Shown here piece after piece: positions 24,645-34,431 of a stretch of 50,955 bases of DNA. A program made the translations under genes and the position numbers. The DNA comes from Pseudomonadota bacterium (GTDB taxonomy: Bacteria > Pseudomonadota > Gammaproteobacteria > Acidiferrobacterales > Acidiferrobacteraceae). Each line of letters begins with the position of its first letter. Position 1 is the first letter of the stretch. The notes under the pieces were generated by a model. It had not been told where the DNA came from and made no database searches. It saw nothing but the letters and a program-made list of their open reading frames with translations. The stretch covers positions 7,378 to 58,332 of the forward strand of contig JAJYRD010000055.1 of NCBI GenBank assembly GCA_021794275.1, written 5' to 3'.

Positions 24645-25981
24645 TGTCGGAAATGACGCCGCGGGAAATCGTACAAGAGCTCGACCGTCACATCGTGGGC
24701 CAGGGGGCGGCCAAGAGGGCGGTGGCCATCGCGCTACGTAATCGCTGGCGGCGCGCCCAGGTGCAGGACGCTGATCTGCGCATGGAGATCACCCCGAAGA
24801 ACATCCTCATGATCGGCCCAACCGGGTGCGGAAAGACCGAGATCGCGCGCAGGCTTGCACGGCTTGCGCAGGCGCCCTTCCTGAAGGTTGAGGCGACCAA
24901 GTTCACCGAGGTGGGCTATGTCGGGCGGGACGTCGACTCGATCGTGCGGGATCTGGTGGAGAACGCGGTCAAGATGATGCGATCGCAGGAGGTCGAACGG
25001 GTCCGCGCCAAGGCCGAAGATGCCGCCGAGGAGCGGGTCTTGGACGCACTCATTCCGCCCACGCGCGAGAGCGCGTACTCGCTTACCCGCAGCGAGCATG
25101 ATGGCGGCGCAGCGCGTCAGCGCTTCCGCGCACGGCTGCGCGCGGGCGAGCTCGACGACACCGAGATCGAGATCGAAGTGCGGGCAGCGCCCTCCGGCAT
25201 CGAGATCTTCGCGCCGCCCGGTATGGAGGAGATGACGAGTCAGCTCCAGGGGATGTTCCAAAACCTCGGCAACAAGCAGACCAAGATGCGACGACTCAAG
25301 GTCTCCGAGGCCATGAAGCTCTTGACCGAGGAGGAGGCGGCGCGGCTCGTCAACGAGGACGACATGAAGGCCCGCGCGGTGGATCGCGTCGAGCAGCACG
25401 GCATCGTCTTCATAGATGAGATCGACAAGATCGTGGGGCGTTCGGAGACCCAGGGGGCGCAAGTATCCCGCGAAGGGGTGCAGAGAGACCTCCTGCCTCT
25501 CATCGAGGGGTCCACCGTGTCCACGAAGTACGGCATGGTGCGCACCGACCACATCCTGTTCATCGCCTCGGGGGCATTTCATGTCGCCCGCCCGTCGGAT
25601 CTCATCCCGGAATTGCAGGGCCGGCTTCCGATCCGCGTTGAGCTCGATGCTCTGACAGCCGACGATTTCGAGCGCATCCTGAAGGAGACGCATGCCTCGC
25701 TCACCGAGCAATACACGGCCTTGCTCGCGACCGAGGGGCTTACGCTCGACTTCCGGTCCGACGGTATCCGCAGGATCGCCGAGCTTGCCTTCCAGGTGAA
25801 CGAGCGCACCGAAAACATCGGCGCCCGCCGTCTCCATACCCTCATGGAACGGCTCCTGGAGACCGTCTCCTACGAGGCCCCGGACAAGAGCGGTACCGCG
25901 GTCGCGATCGATGCCGCCTACGTCGATCTGCATCTCGCGGCACTCGCCGGCAACGAGGACTTGGCCCGCTACATTCTCTAA
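24644..25981 (+). CDS. hslU: HslU AAA+ unfoldase of the HslUV protease
   Basis: 445 residues with Walker A GPTGCGKT (58-65), the pore motif [20 protein letters not shown], the inserted I domain (about 110-245, variable), Walker [14 protein letters not shown] and the HslV-binding C-terminus ending ARYIL. It unfolds substrates and threads them into HslV with ATP. Length is normal for the family (443 in E. coli). Translation is coupled to hslV. Confidence 0.97.
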   Translation: MSEMTPREIVQELDRHIVGQGAAKRAVAIALRNRWRRAQVQDADLRMEITPKNILMIGPTGCGKTEIARRLARLAQAPFLKVEATKFTEVGYVGRDVDSIVRDLVENAVKMMRSQEVERVRAKAEDAAEERVLDALIPPTRESAYSLTRSEHDGGAARQRFRARLRAGELDDTEIEIEVRAAPSGIEIFAPPGMEEMTSQLQGMFQNLGNKQTKMRRLKVSEAMKLLTEEEAARLVNEDDMKARAVDRVEQHGIVFIDEIDKIVGRSETQGAQVSREGVQRDLLPLIEGSTVSTKYGMVRTDHILFIASGAFHVARPSDLIPELQGRLPIRVELDALTADDFERILKETHASLTEQYTALLATEGLTLDFRSDGIRRIAELAFQVNERTENIGARRLHTLMERLLETVSYEAPDKSGTAVAIDAAYVDLHLAALAGNEDLARYIL

Positions 25982-26036
25982 GGGCCCGGCGGCGCAAGCG
26001 CCCCCCAGGGCGTCCGCCTCGGGCCGGGCTTCAGAT

Positions 26037-28400
26037 TTACGACGCGGCCGCCCCTGCCGGCAGCGGCGGGGACCTGAGCAAAGGGACCTTGATGAGGTCG
26101 AGCAGGGTTACGTAGGCAACCGTAAAGGCAAGCAGCAGGCCGATATCTGGCCACGCAACCTTCGCCATCCCGAATACCCCAAAGTGCGCGAGCAGGGACA
26201 CCATGACGACGTCGCCCGCGATGGCGAGCATCAGGTAGCCTCCGGGCCGGGAGGACCACATATAGGAGCGCTCGCGCACGAGGAGCACGTTCGACAGCCC
26301 GGAATAGACGAGACCGAGGAAGCTCAAGGTGCGCAGTTCCGGGATCGGCAGGCCCAAGATGTCCTTGCCGACCCCGAATACGGCGAAGATGTAGGCAAGC
26401 CAGGCGGCGGCGATGATGAGCGAGGTTTTGATGAGCATCCGCACATTCCAGATGTCCGGTTCCGGTGATATCCGTACGTTATCGTTGGCGATCGACATCG
26501 TTACGAAGTCGTTGGCGAAGAGGAGTAGGAGCACGAGCAGCGGCGTCACGACGAAGTGCCGGAACACGATGAGTCCGAGGCTCAGGAAGACCGCCACCTG
26601 AATGGTCTTCACGATCTTGTTTAGCGTATAGGTCAGGAGCCTCTGATAGACGCGGCGCCCAGTCTTTACCGCCTCCACTACACCCTTCAGTCCTGAGTCT
26701 GTGAGCACCATGCTGGCCGCTGCCTTGGCAACATCGGTGGCAGTCGAGACTGCGATGCCGACCTCCGCCTGCTTCAGGGCCGGGGCGTCGTTGACCCCGT
26801 CGCCGGTCATGCCGACTGTGTGTCCGATATTCTGAAAGGTCTGCACCAGGTGGAATTTGTCTTCCGGGTAGACCCCGGCGTAGATGTCGCAGATCTCACC
26901 CCTGCCGATCTCCTCGCGGCCGCCGATGACGGCGCCTTCCATCCCGAGTTCGGCGGCCACAACCCGCGCCGTCGCCATGCTGTCGCCTGTCACCATGCGC
27001 ACCCGCACGCCGAGCTTCCGGAGCTCAGCTATGATGCCGCGCGCCTCAGGGCGCGGCGGATCGGCAAGCGCGAGCAGGCCCTTGAAGGCGGGCGCGGCGC
27101 CGTCGGGCCCGGCGGCGACTCCAAGGACACGGGCGCCGCTCGCGGCAAGATCGGCGATGGCCTCTTCCCAAAACGCGCCCTCGGCGCCCGCAAGCCTCGC
27201 GACCACATGCGGCGCACCCTTGATCGTGCGCCAGACGGCGCCGTCGCGCAGGAAGGTGGCCTCGGAGCGCTTGGTGGCCGGGTCGAATGGCGTAAACCCG
27301 GTTTTCTCGGGCGCCGCCATCCCATTTTCGCGAAGGCGCGCGAGGATGGCGGTATCCAGAGGGTCTTGCGTGCGTTCGTCGCTTGCGAGCGCCCCCATGA
27401 GCAAAAGGTCCGCGTCGTCCACACCGTCCGCAGCCTGCATGCCCGAGAGCGTAAGTTCGTTCAGGGTCAAGGTTCCGGTTTTGTCGCTGCAGAGCTCATT
27501 CATGGCCGCCGACTCCTCGATGGCGGCAAGTCGCGTGAGGAGCACGCCTTTGCTCGACAGGTCGAGAGAGGCGACGGCGCTCGTCAGGGTGAAGGTGGCG
27601 GTAAGCGCCACCGGCACGGACGCAACGAGCAGGATGAGCGCGAAGGGCATGACCTTCAAGAGCGAGAGCCCGGTGAGTTCCGCGTAGACCAGGATCGCCA
27701 CCACCAGGGCGCCATCCATGAGCAGCAGGTAGCGGACTATGGACATGACGAGGGCCTCGGCGTGTCCCCGACTGCCCGCGCCACGCATCAGTTCCGCGGT
27801 CTTGCCAAAGAAGCTCTGGCTTCCGGTGGCCGTCACGGTCCCGCTCGCCTCGCCCCGGCGTAGGACCGAGCCCGAATACACAGTCTCCCCAGGCTCGCGC
27901 TCCACGGGCACCGACTCCCCGGTCAAGGCCGACTGGTCGACCAGGACCTGCCCTTCGGATATGACGAGATCGGCCGGCGCAAAGTCACCCACCCGCAAGT
28001 GCACGTAATCGCCTGGCACGAGTTCCGAGGACGCAAGCGACTGCCACGACCCGTCGCGCAACACCCGTGCCTTGATCTGCAGCCGGGTCCGGAGCATGTT
28101 CAGCGCATTCTGTGCCTTTTGTTGATGCAGAAAGCCCAGGATGGCGTTGAAGACCAGCAGGAACCCTATGATCAGCGCCTCGATGCGATTGCGCATGATG
28201 AGTTCGAGCGCCAGTGTCGCCTCGAGCATCCACGGCACGGGCCCCCACAGCTTTTTGAAAAATAATCGCAGCGGATTGGGTTTGTCCTCGGCGATCACGT
28301 TGGCCCCGTGCTCAGCCAGTAAACGTGCCGCTTCAGTGCTCGAAAGCCCTTTGGAATTTACGACATACTCGACTGCGTGCCCGTCCGCTGCCTTGCTCAT
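26037..28400 (-). CDS. Plasma-membrane-type P-type H+-ATPase (P3A)
   Basis: ATG at 28400 follows GGGAGG. The 787 residues have an N-terminal cation-ATPase domain, TGES at 160-163 (actuator), the phosphorylated Asp306 in SDKTGTLT, and the hinge TGDGVND at 532-538. About ten membrane helices follow the usual 2-2-6 plan. Sequence around WGPVPWMLEATLALELI matches proton pumps of the P3A class, as in plant and fungal plasma membranes and some acidophilic bacteria and archaea. It lacks the long C-terminal autoinhibitory tail, ending soon after the last helix. It would export protons at ATP cost. K+ or other cation transport is less likely. Confidence 0.88.
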   Translation of the reverse strand: MSKAADGHAVEYVVNSKGLSSTEAARLLAEHGANVIAEDKPNPLRLFFKKLWGPVPWMLEATLALELIMRNRIEALIIGFLLVFNAILGFLHQQKAQNALNMLRTRLQIKARVLRDGSWQSLASSELVPGDYVHLRVGDFAPADLVISEGQVLVDQSALTGESVPVEREPGETVYSGSVLRRGEASGTVTATGSQSFFGKTAELMRGAGSRGHAEALVMSIVRYLLLMDGALVVAILVYAELTGLSLLKVMPFALILLVASVPVALTATFTLTSAVASLDLSSKGVLLTRLAAIEESAAMNELCSDKTGTLTLNELTLSGMQAADGVDDADLLLMGALASDERTQDPLDTAILARLRENGMAAPEKTGFTPFDPATKRSEATFLRDGAVWRTIKGAPHVVARLAGAEGAFWEEAIADLAASGARVLGVAAGPDGAAPAFKGLLALADPPRPEARGIIAELRKLGVRVRMVTGDSMATARVVAAELGMEGAVIGGREEIGRGEICDIYAGVYPEDKFHLVQTFQNIGHTVGMTGDGVNDAPALKQAEVGIAVSTATDVAKAAASMVLTDSGLKGVVEAVKTGRRVYQRLLTYTLNKIVKTIQVAVFLSLGLIVFRHFVVTPLLVLLLLFANDFVTMSIANDNVRISPEPDIWNVRMLIKTSLIIAAAWLAYIFAVFGVGKDILGLPIPELRTLSFLGLVYSGLSNVLLVRERSYMWSSRPGGYLMLAIAGDVVMVSLLAHFGVFGMAKVAWPDIGLLLAFTVAYVTLLDLIKVPLLRSPPLPAGAAAS

Positions 28401-28447
28401 TGCGCCCCCTCCCGTCCGTGTTCTTGCATTTGCGGATCGCCCTTTCT

Positions 28448-28939
28448 CTAAACGCGCGGTTTCAAGTCGGGCCGTTTGCCGCCTCGGTCGAGCTTGTGGT
28501 CGAAAGTCTCTTTCAAGACGGCCTTATGGACATCGCCTATGCTGAGGATACCCACGAGTTTGCCGTCCGTGGCCACCGGGATACGCCGGATCTTGTGGGC
28601 GATCATCACCGCGACCGCGCGCAGGATCTGATCATCTGGCCCCACGGTCAGGACATCGGGCGTCATGAACTCCGCGACTCGGGCATCCAGGACATCGCGA
28701 AATTCGCGGTCCAGATCATCAAATTGCACGGAGGCCATGAGCCGTATGGCCTCGTTGATCTTCGGGTACATGGCGCGCAGCACGTCCTTTTCGGATATGA
28801 CGCCGACGATCGTTCCGTCCCCTGTTACCACTGGCAATCCGCTAATGTGATAGAAGCCGAGAAGTGTGGCAACGTCGCGCAGCGCGCTGTCCGGGCCCAC
28901 CGTCTTGATTTTCGTGGTCATGACATCTTTTACGAGCAT
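28448..28939 (-). CDS. Double CBS-domain protein, partner candidate of the H+-ATPase
   Basis: ATG at 28939 follows GGAGG. The 163-residue protein is two CBS repeats: MLVKDVMTTKIKTVGPDSAL with GLPVVTGDGTIVGVISEKD, and VAEFMTPDVLTVGPDDQILR with RIPVATDGKLVGILSIGD. A basic tail (KLDRGGKRPDLKPRV) follows. CBS pairs usually bind AMP, ATP or similar nucleotides and sense energy state. It lies 47 bp upstream of the H+-ATPase on the same strand, so the two are probably cotranscribed. It has no enzyme domain. Confidence 0.9.
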   Translation of the reverse strand: MLVKDVMTTKIKTVGPDSALRDVATLLGFYHISGLPVVTGDGTIVGVISEKDVLRAMYPKINEAIRLMASVQFDDLDREFRDVLDARVAEFMTPDVLTVGPDDQILRAVAVMIAHKIRRIPVATDGKLVGILSIGDVHKAVLKETFDHKLDRGGKRPDLKPRV

Positions 28940-29305
28940 GGCAGTCCTCCGCGGGCGATTGGGCGCATGTGAGGCACCCGATATCGAGTAATAGTGTCAT
29001 TCCAGACATCCACGGTCATGAAATAATGTGTAGCCATGTAACGATCCGTGAATACGCGCTTTCAGGGACTAGGACTATAGGGTGAGGGTCGCCGAGCCGC
29101 AAGCATGCGATGCCTGCGTGGACGGTGGGGGGAGCCGTATTGGCTTTATGTGCGCCGATAAGAAACGTCTATAAAGCAACAGCCGCAGAGATGCCACGAT
29201 TATATAGAAGCACGAGTGTGCGATAAATGGATTGCTCTATGTCAGTGAAACGCCGAAGAAACTTCTTGTCGATGGTGGATTGTGATGACACGGCGTCGCG
29301 CAGTA
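28940..29305 (+). other. AT-richer intergenic region before hsp20 promoters
   Basis: No gene is supported. From about 29150 the composition becomes clearly AT-richer than the rest of the window. A 70-codon minus-strand frame (29169-29381) with residues such as FLRRFTDIEQSIYRTLVLLY looks protein-like, but has no clear ribosome-binding site, so I leave it uncalled. The CBS gene promoter should also be in this stretch but no clear match is seen. Confidence 0.45.
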
Positions 29306-29334
29306 CTTGAAAATATAAGGAAATAACCCCATTA
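29306..29334 (+). promoter_or_regulatory. Distal heat-shock promoter upstream of hsp20
   Basis: CTTGAAA (29306-29312), 14 bp of AT-rich spacer, then CCCCATTA (29327-29334). This fits the sigma-32 consensus almost perfectly. The RNA would begin near 29341, giving a leader of roughly 325 bases if it continues into hsp20. That leader contains a 7-bp hairpin AAGGGCC-TTACA-GGCCCTT (29384-29402). Confidence 0.72.
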
Positions 29335-29578
29335 ATGGATGCGATCGGCCCGTAAAAAAATAAAAAGTGGCGACTGCGCATGTAAGGGCCTTACAGGCCC
29401 TTGCGGGGCGCGAAATGAGCCGTGCGTGGCACCCGTGGACCCGGGGCGGTCGGGCGAGGAGGATTGCCACGGAGTGCGCTCCCTAGAAGACGGGGCGCTA
29501 CCCAGGAACAGACGGCGCCGTTGGACGGATGGGTGCATGCGAGGGCGATCCATCCTGTCTTGGCCGCATAAATCGGGT

Positions 29579-29608
29579 CTTGAAATCTCGGCCCTTCGTA
29601 CCCAAATA
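29579..29608 (+). promoter_or_regulatory. Proximal heat-shock promoter of hsp20
   Basis: CTTGAAA (29579-29585), 15 bp, then CCCAAATA (29601-29608), matching sigma-32 well in the -35 and fairly in the -10. The RNA start would be near 29615, just before the hairpin CCGGGA-GACGGTT-TCCCGG (29619-29637). That hairpin lies 13 bases upstream of the hsp20 ribosome-binding site. Confidence 0.65.
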
Positions 29609-29665
29609 AAGCGCGTCGCCGGGAGACGGTTTCCCGGAAATCGTTATCATGAGGAGGTGGTTATC

Positions 29666-30112
29666 ATGGCAGCTTTGATGCAGAGCCCGACGAATTCGGG
29701 TTGGACGCTCGTAAATGACGAACTCGACAATCTGCTCGAGGGATTCTTCCGTCCACTGCGTCGTAGGACAGAAGGTGGGGCGACCGGTGTGGTACCCGCC
29801 ATGGACGTGACCGAGCGCGAAAACGAGTATCTCATCCGTATGGATATGCCGGGCGTGAATCGCGAGGACATCGACATCACGCTCGCCGAGGGCGTGCTGA
29901 CCGTCTGCGGTGAGGTCAAACGCCAGCACGAGGAAAGGTCCGGAGATCGCGTGATCCGGGAAGAGCGCTGCTATGGCAAGCTCTCGCGTAGCGTGCGTCT
30001 GGGGTCCCACATCGACGAAAAGAAGGTCTCGGCGAACTATAAAGACGGCGTCCTCGAGCTTACGCTACCCAAGGCCGAAGAGGTGAAGCCGAAGAAAATC
30101 AGCGTGGCCTGA
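29666..30112 (+). CDS. Small heat-shock protein (Hsp20/alpha-crystallin family)
   Basis: ATG at 29666 with the strong box GAGGAGGT just upstream; an in-frame extension to 29339 exists but is not protein-like. The 148 residues include the alpha-crystallin domain from VVPAMDVTERENEYLIRMDMPGVNREDIDI to the end. Landmarks are MPGVNREDIDI, EERCYGKLSRSVRL and YKDGVLELTLPK. Such proteins hold unfolded proteins as oligomeric chaperones in the cytoplasm. Two sigma-32-like promoters precede it and a terminator follows. Confidence 0.96.
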   Translation: MAALMQSPTNSGWTLVNDELDNLLEGFFRPLRRRTEGGATGVVPAMDVTERENEYLIRMDMPGVNREDIDITLAEGVLTVCGEVKRQHEERSGDRVIREERCYGKLSRSVRLGSHIDEKKVSANYKDGVLELTLPKAEEVKPKKISVA

Positions 30113-30128
30113 GAGGCACCGCGCTTTG

Positions 30129-30157
30129 AGGGCCCCTGCGGGGGCCCTTGCTATTTT
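30129..30157 (+). terminator. Rho-independent terminator of hsp20
   Basis: AGGGCCCC (30129-30136) pairs perfectly with GGGGCCCT (30141-30148) around TGCG, followed by TGCTATTTT. Placed 17 bases after the hsp20 stop. Confidence 0.68.
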
Positions 30158-30223
30158 GGGGCGGCCGCGGATCCGGATTGGCATCGGGCGGGGACTGCGG
30201 GCCACGGCTGACAGGGCGCCTGA

Positions 30224-31141
<918 letters not shown>

Positions 31142-31154
31142 CAAGGGAGGGGAG

Positions 31155-31418
31155 ATGGATAAGTCGGCGATCGAGCGCTATTTTGCCGCAACGCCCACGT
31201 TGGCTGCGCTGTGCTCGCAAAATGGTTGGCCGGACAACGAGAGTCTGGTAGTCGAGGTCCTGGAACATGGATCAGAGGACGCCGTGTGCTCGGTGTCCTT
31301 CGAGGAAATCCTGGTCGAGGGGGCGGGCTGTGTCGCCGGGCGCGTGCCCTGCTGGGGGCGGTTCCGGGTACGCTGGGATGGGGCGGGCCGGATCGTGCAC
31401 GCGGCGCGCGAGGCCTGA
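31155..31418 (+). CDS. Small uncharacterised protein between argB and slmA
   Basis: ATG at 31155 with a strong GGGAGGGG box. The 87 residues are acidic and beta-rich, with SVSFEEILVEGAGC and WGRFRVRWDGAGRI, three scattered Cys, no signal peptide and no membrane helix. I do not recognise the family. Position between argB and slmA on one transcript, with gaps of 13 and 3 bp, suggests a housekeeping role. Confidence 0.72.
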   Translation: MDKSAIERYFAATPTLAALCSQNGWPDNESLVVEVLEHGSEDAVCSVSFEEILVEGAGCVAGRVPCWGRFRVRWDGAGRIVHAAREA

Positions 31419-31421
31419 CGG

Positions 31422-32021
31422 GTGGCGCGTCCACGTCGCGGCGAACGCCGCCAGGAGATCCTGGAGACCCTGGCCCACCTCCTCGAGGAGCTGCCGGGGG
31501 CGCCGATCACGACCGCGCATCTGGCCTCGGCGGTCGGCGTGTCGGAGGCCGCCCTCTACCGGCATTTTCCGAGCAAGGCACGCATGTTCGAGGCGCTCTT
31601 CGAGTTCATCGAGGAGAGCCTGTTTACGCGCATCAACCGCATAGCCGCCGAGCCAATCACCCCCTCGGCCAAGGTCGGCCAAGTCCTGCGCCTCTGGCTT
31701 GCCTTCGCCGACAAGAACCACGGGCTTGCGTATTTGCTCCAAGGGGCGGTGCTGGCCGGGGAGCACGAACGGTTGCGTGACCGCTTGGCGCAGATCTATG
31801 AACGCGTCGAGACCCATCTGCGCCTCATCTTGCGCGACACGCAGCTCCCACCTCACCTGCCCGCGCCCTCGGTCTGCGTGCAGCTCTTGCTTGCTGCCGC
31901 GGACGGCCGCATCGCGCAGGCGGTGCGCACCCGCTTTCGGGTCTCGCCTGTCGCCGAATGGGAGGCCCAGTGGGCCATCCTGCGGGGTGCGTTCTTCGGC
32001 GACGAAGAGGGGTCCGCCTAG
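31422..32021 (+). CDS. slmA: Nucleoid occlusion factor SlmA (TetR family)
   Basis: A GTG start at 31422. The 199-residue protein has a TetR-type helix-turn-helix (LASAVGVSEAALYRHFPSKARMFEALFEFIEE), which is almost diagnostic of SlmA, and a helical C-terminal domain. SlmA binds specific chromosomal sites and blocks FtsZ assembly over the nucleoid. The place after argB agrees. It overlaps the convergent gene at 32018 by 4 bp. Confidence 0.93.
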   Translation: MARPRRGERRQEILETLAHLLEELPGAPITTAHLASAVGVSEAALYRHFPSKARMFEALFEFIEESLFTRINRIAAEPITPSAKVGQVLRLWLAFADKNHGLAYLLQGAVLAGEHERLRDRLAQIYERVETHLRLILRDTQLPPHLPAPSVCVQLLLAAADGRIAQAVRTRFRVSPVAEWEAQWAILRGAFFGDEEGSA

Positions 32022-32401
32022 GCCTTAGCGTGGGGCTTGGGGGCCTTTTTGGGTCCGCCCCCGCCCCGCTGGGCCTTGGCGCCATGTCCGCGGTCCGCCT
32101 CGTTCTTGCCGTGCGCCGCTGCGGTGTCCCGCTCGACGAACTTGGAGAAGCGGCTTTCATGACCATCGGCGGTCTCGTCCTGGTAGAGGAAGGCGAGCTT
32201 GCGTTCGTCGAAGGTCTCGAAAAAGCTATCCCACGAGATCGTCTCAAGACGATCTTCCCCGCCACGGTCGGGGAAATCGACTCGCAGGAGTCCTCCGCCT
32301 TCGCGGTCGCTTGTGGATTTCACGCGCGCGGGCTTGCCTCCGCGCCGCTCGATCCAGCGCTGGATCGTGTCATGGTCGGTAGTCACCTTTCCTGTCGTCA
32401 T
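32018..32401 (-). CDS. Conserved small protein with WD/ETISWD region and basic tail
   Basis: ATG at 32401 follows AGGAGGG. The 127 residues begin MTTGKVTTDHDTIQRWIERRGGKPA. A compact conserved part up to about residue 85 contains LRVDFPDRG and RLETISWDSFFETFDERKL. A disordered basic tail (KNEADRGHGAKAQRG...) follows. Proteins of this type are widespread in environmental bacteria, often mislabelled as glucan-branching enzyme, and have no known function. It lies 8 bp downstream of a stress-type SDR gene on the same strand. Confidence 0.78.
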   Translation of the reverse strand: MTTGKVTTDHDTIQRWIERRGGKPARVKSTSDREGGGLLRVDFPDRGGEDRLETISWDSFFETFDERKLAFLYQDETADGHESRFSKFVERDTAAAHGKNEADRGHGAKAQRGGGGPKKAPKPHAKA

Positions 32402-32409
32402 AAGCCCTC

Positions 32410-33267
32410 CTACCCGTTGATCACCATGCCCCCGTTTGGATGCAATACCTGGCCTGTCATGTAAGACGCATCCTGGGAGGCAAGGAAAACATATGATGGC
32501 GCAATCTCCGCCGGTTGCCCCGGTCGCTTCAGGGGGACCTCCTGCCCGAAATGAGTCACCCCTTCGGCACTCGTAGTCGAGGTTATGAGCGGTGTCCAAA
32601 TAGGGCCGGGCGCGACGCCGTTTACGCGTATCCCGCGCTCGGCGAGCGCCTGCGAGAGCGAACGCGTAAAGGCCACGATCGCGCCCTTGGTGGCCGAATA
32701 ATCGATGAGGTGCGGGTTGCCTTTGTAGGCCGTCACCGAGGTCGTATTAATGATGGCGCTCCCGGGTTTCAGGTAGGGGAGCGCCGCACGCGCGAGATAA
32801 AAGTAGCCGAAGAGATTGGTGCGGAAGGTGCGTTCGAGCTGTTCGGCCGTGATGTCCGAGAAATCCTTCACCGGGTGTTGTTCGCCTGCGTTGTTGACGA
32901 GAATGTCCACAGCGCCGAACGCCTCCACCGCGCGTTCGACCGCGTCGCGACAAAACGCCTCCGACCCGACGTCGCCCGACAAGGCGAGGCACCGCCGGCC
33001 CGCGGCTTCCACGCGCCTTTTCGTGTCCGCCGCGTCTTCGTGTTCGTCGAGATACAAAAGCACGCAGTCCGCCCCCTCCTTGGCGAAGGCTATGGCGACC
33101 GCGCGCCCTATCCCCGAATCACCGCCTGTGATCACGGCCACGCGATCGGTGAGCTTGCCGCACGCACGATAGCTTCCTTCCGAGTCCGGCTGCGGCTGCA
33201 TGAAACCCTGATGCCCAGGCGTCGCGTCCTCGTGTTGCGGTGGCAAAGATCTGCCCTGCTCATCCAT
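32410..33267 (-). CDS. Short-chain dehydrogenase, YdaD/YghA general-stress type
   Basis: ATG at 33267 follows AGGAGG. Of 285 residues, the N-terminal 35 are the Pro/Gln-rich extension found in general-stress SDRs (PGHQGFMQPQPDSEGSY). Then comes the NAD(P) loop GGDSGIGRAVAIAF, NNAGEQHP, and the catalytic Tyr and Lys in YSATKGAIVAFT. The substrate is unknown in the family. B. subtilis YdaD is a general stress protein. It forms a small operon with the gene at 32018. Confidence 0.92.
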   Translation of the reverse strand: MDEQGRSLPPQHEDATPGHQGFMQPQPDSEGSYRACGKLTDRVAVITGGDSGIGRAVAIAFAKEGADCVLLYLDEHEDAADTKRRVEAAGRRCLALSGDVGSEAFCRDAVERAVEAFGAVDILVNNAGEQHPVKDFSDITAEQLERTFRTNLFGYFYLARAALPYLKPGSAIINTTSVTAYKGNPHLIDYSATKGAIVAFTRSLSQALAERGIRVNGVAPGPIWTPLITSTTSAEGVTHFGQEVPLKRPGQPAEIAPSYVFLASQDASYMTGQVLHPNGGMVING

Positions 33268-33678
33268 TTGCCGCGCCTCCTAATGAAAGCGCGCTATTGT
33301 GGGATCAGCAAGAGTCCCGATCATCGTTATTTGGTCGGAGGTTGCGCCCGATAAAGGTACGGTTACGAGCTCGTCGGCCTGCGATCCGCGAGCCCCTTTG
33401 GCATGCGCGGAGGCGTTATGCGTCCTAAAGGAAACGAACGACTTGGATTTATAGAATAGACGATGTGCAGGCGTGGGTCTGGTGGCGGACATGTACCACC
33501 CGGCGCCGCGCCGCATCGGATGCGCATGTTTCAGGGGCTGGTGGGCCTAGGAGCTGAGCGCCGCCCCCATGGCGTCCTAAAGCACCCCGTCCGCTGCCGA
33601 CGCTGCATCTTTAGTGTGGCAAAGCGCTCTTATGGTTCATGTGGTGGGACCGCTTGCGGGCCCGGGGACTGCCTGTTT
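33268..33678 (+). other. Intergenic region, nothing recognised
   Basis: Composition is more balanced than in flanking genes and codon structure is absent on both strands. No clear promoter, terminator or repeat is visible. Confidence 0.5.
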
Positions 33679-34431
33679 CTAAGGCGAGGAAGGCGCCCCG
33701 CAAACAGGGCATGCCGGGTCCTTGCGGCGGCGGATGCGGCGACTCTCCATCTCTTTGGCATCGAAGACCCAGAGATCGCGGGCAAGCGGCGTGGGGACGC
33801 CCGCTATGACCTTGATGGCCTCCGCCGCCTGCAAGGTGGCAAGGGCGCCGGCCACCGGGCCCAGTACGCCGCGCTCGCTACAGCTCTCCGCCTCTTCTTC
33901 GATTTCGGGATAAAGGCAACGATAGCAGCCGGCGGCCGCCTCTTTCGGGTCCACGACCAAAAGCTGTCCCGCCATGCGTATCACGGCTGCTGACACGAGC
34001 GGGATCCCGGCCTTGACGCAGACCTCATTGACGGCGAAGCGGGTGGCGAAGTTGTCGGAGGCGTCGCAGACGAGATCGACGCGGAGTGCCTCTTCGACAA
34101 GCCGTGGGCCGGACAGGCGTTCCGCAACGATGCGCGCACCCGCGTACCCGAAGGACGCGAGCATCTCGGCTGCCGCCTGCGTCTTGGGCAGGCCCACATG
34201 ACGATCGGCGTAAAGTATCTGGCGCGGCAGGTTCGAGAGCGACACGAGGTCTGCATCGGCGAGCGTAAGCCCGCGGACACCGCTGCGGGCGAGATAGAGG
34301 GCCACCACCGAACCCAGGCCCCCGAGACCCACGACGAGGACCCGGGCGCGCTTCAGCCGCTCCACGCCCTCGATACCCATTTCGGGCAAAAAGATGTGGG
34401 CGCTATGGCGCAAGAGCTCCTCGTCATCCAT
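33679..34431 (-). CDS. moeB: MoeB/ThiF-type sulfur-carrier adenylyltransferase
   Basis: The 250-residue E1-like enzyme has the nucleotide loop VVGLGGLGSVVALYLARSG, the ATP-contacting DADLVSLSNLPRQILY, and two Cys pairs that bind zinc: CYRC (about 177-180) and CPVC near the C-terminus. It adenylates the C-terminal Gly-Gly of MoaD (or ThiS) for sulfur transfer in molybdopterin or thiamine synthesis. Its place after prmC is that of moeB in many gammaproteobacteria. It overlaps prmC by 8 bp. MoeB and ThiF cannot be separated by sequence alone. Confidence 0.9.
   Translation of the reverse strand: MDDEELLRHSAHIFLPEMGIEGVERLKRARVLVVGLGGLGSVVALYLARSGVRGLTLADADLVSLSNLPRQILYADRHVGLPKTQAAAEMLASFGYAGARIVAERLSGPRLVEEALRVDLVCDASDNFATRFAVNEVCVKAGIPLVSAAVIRMAGQLLVVDPKEAAAGCYRCLYPEIEEEAESCSERGVLGPVAGALATLQAAEAIKVIAGVPTPLARDLWVFDAKEMESRRIRRRKDPACPVCGAPSSP

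Noticed and set aside
29169..29381. 70-codon minus-strand frame in the AT-rich region
   Set aside because: Protein-like in part, but no ribosome-binding site or homologue recognised; it also overlaps the distal heat-shock promoter.
29339..29665. In-frame 109-codon extension of hsp20
   Set aside because: Residues are Cys/Arg/Gly-rich without structure. The strong ribosome-binding site and family start point to 29666.
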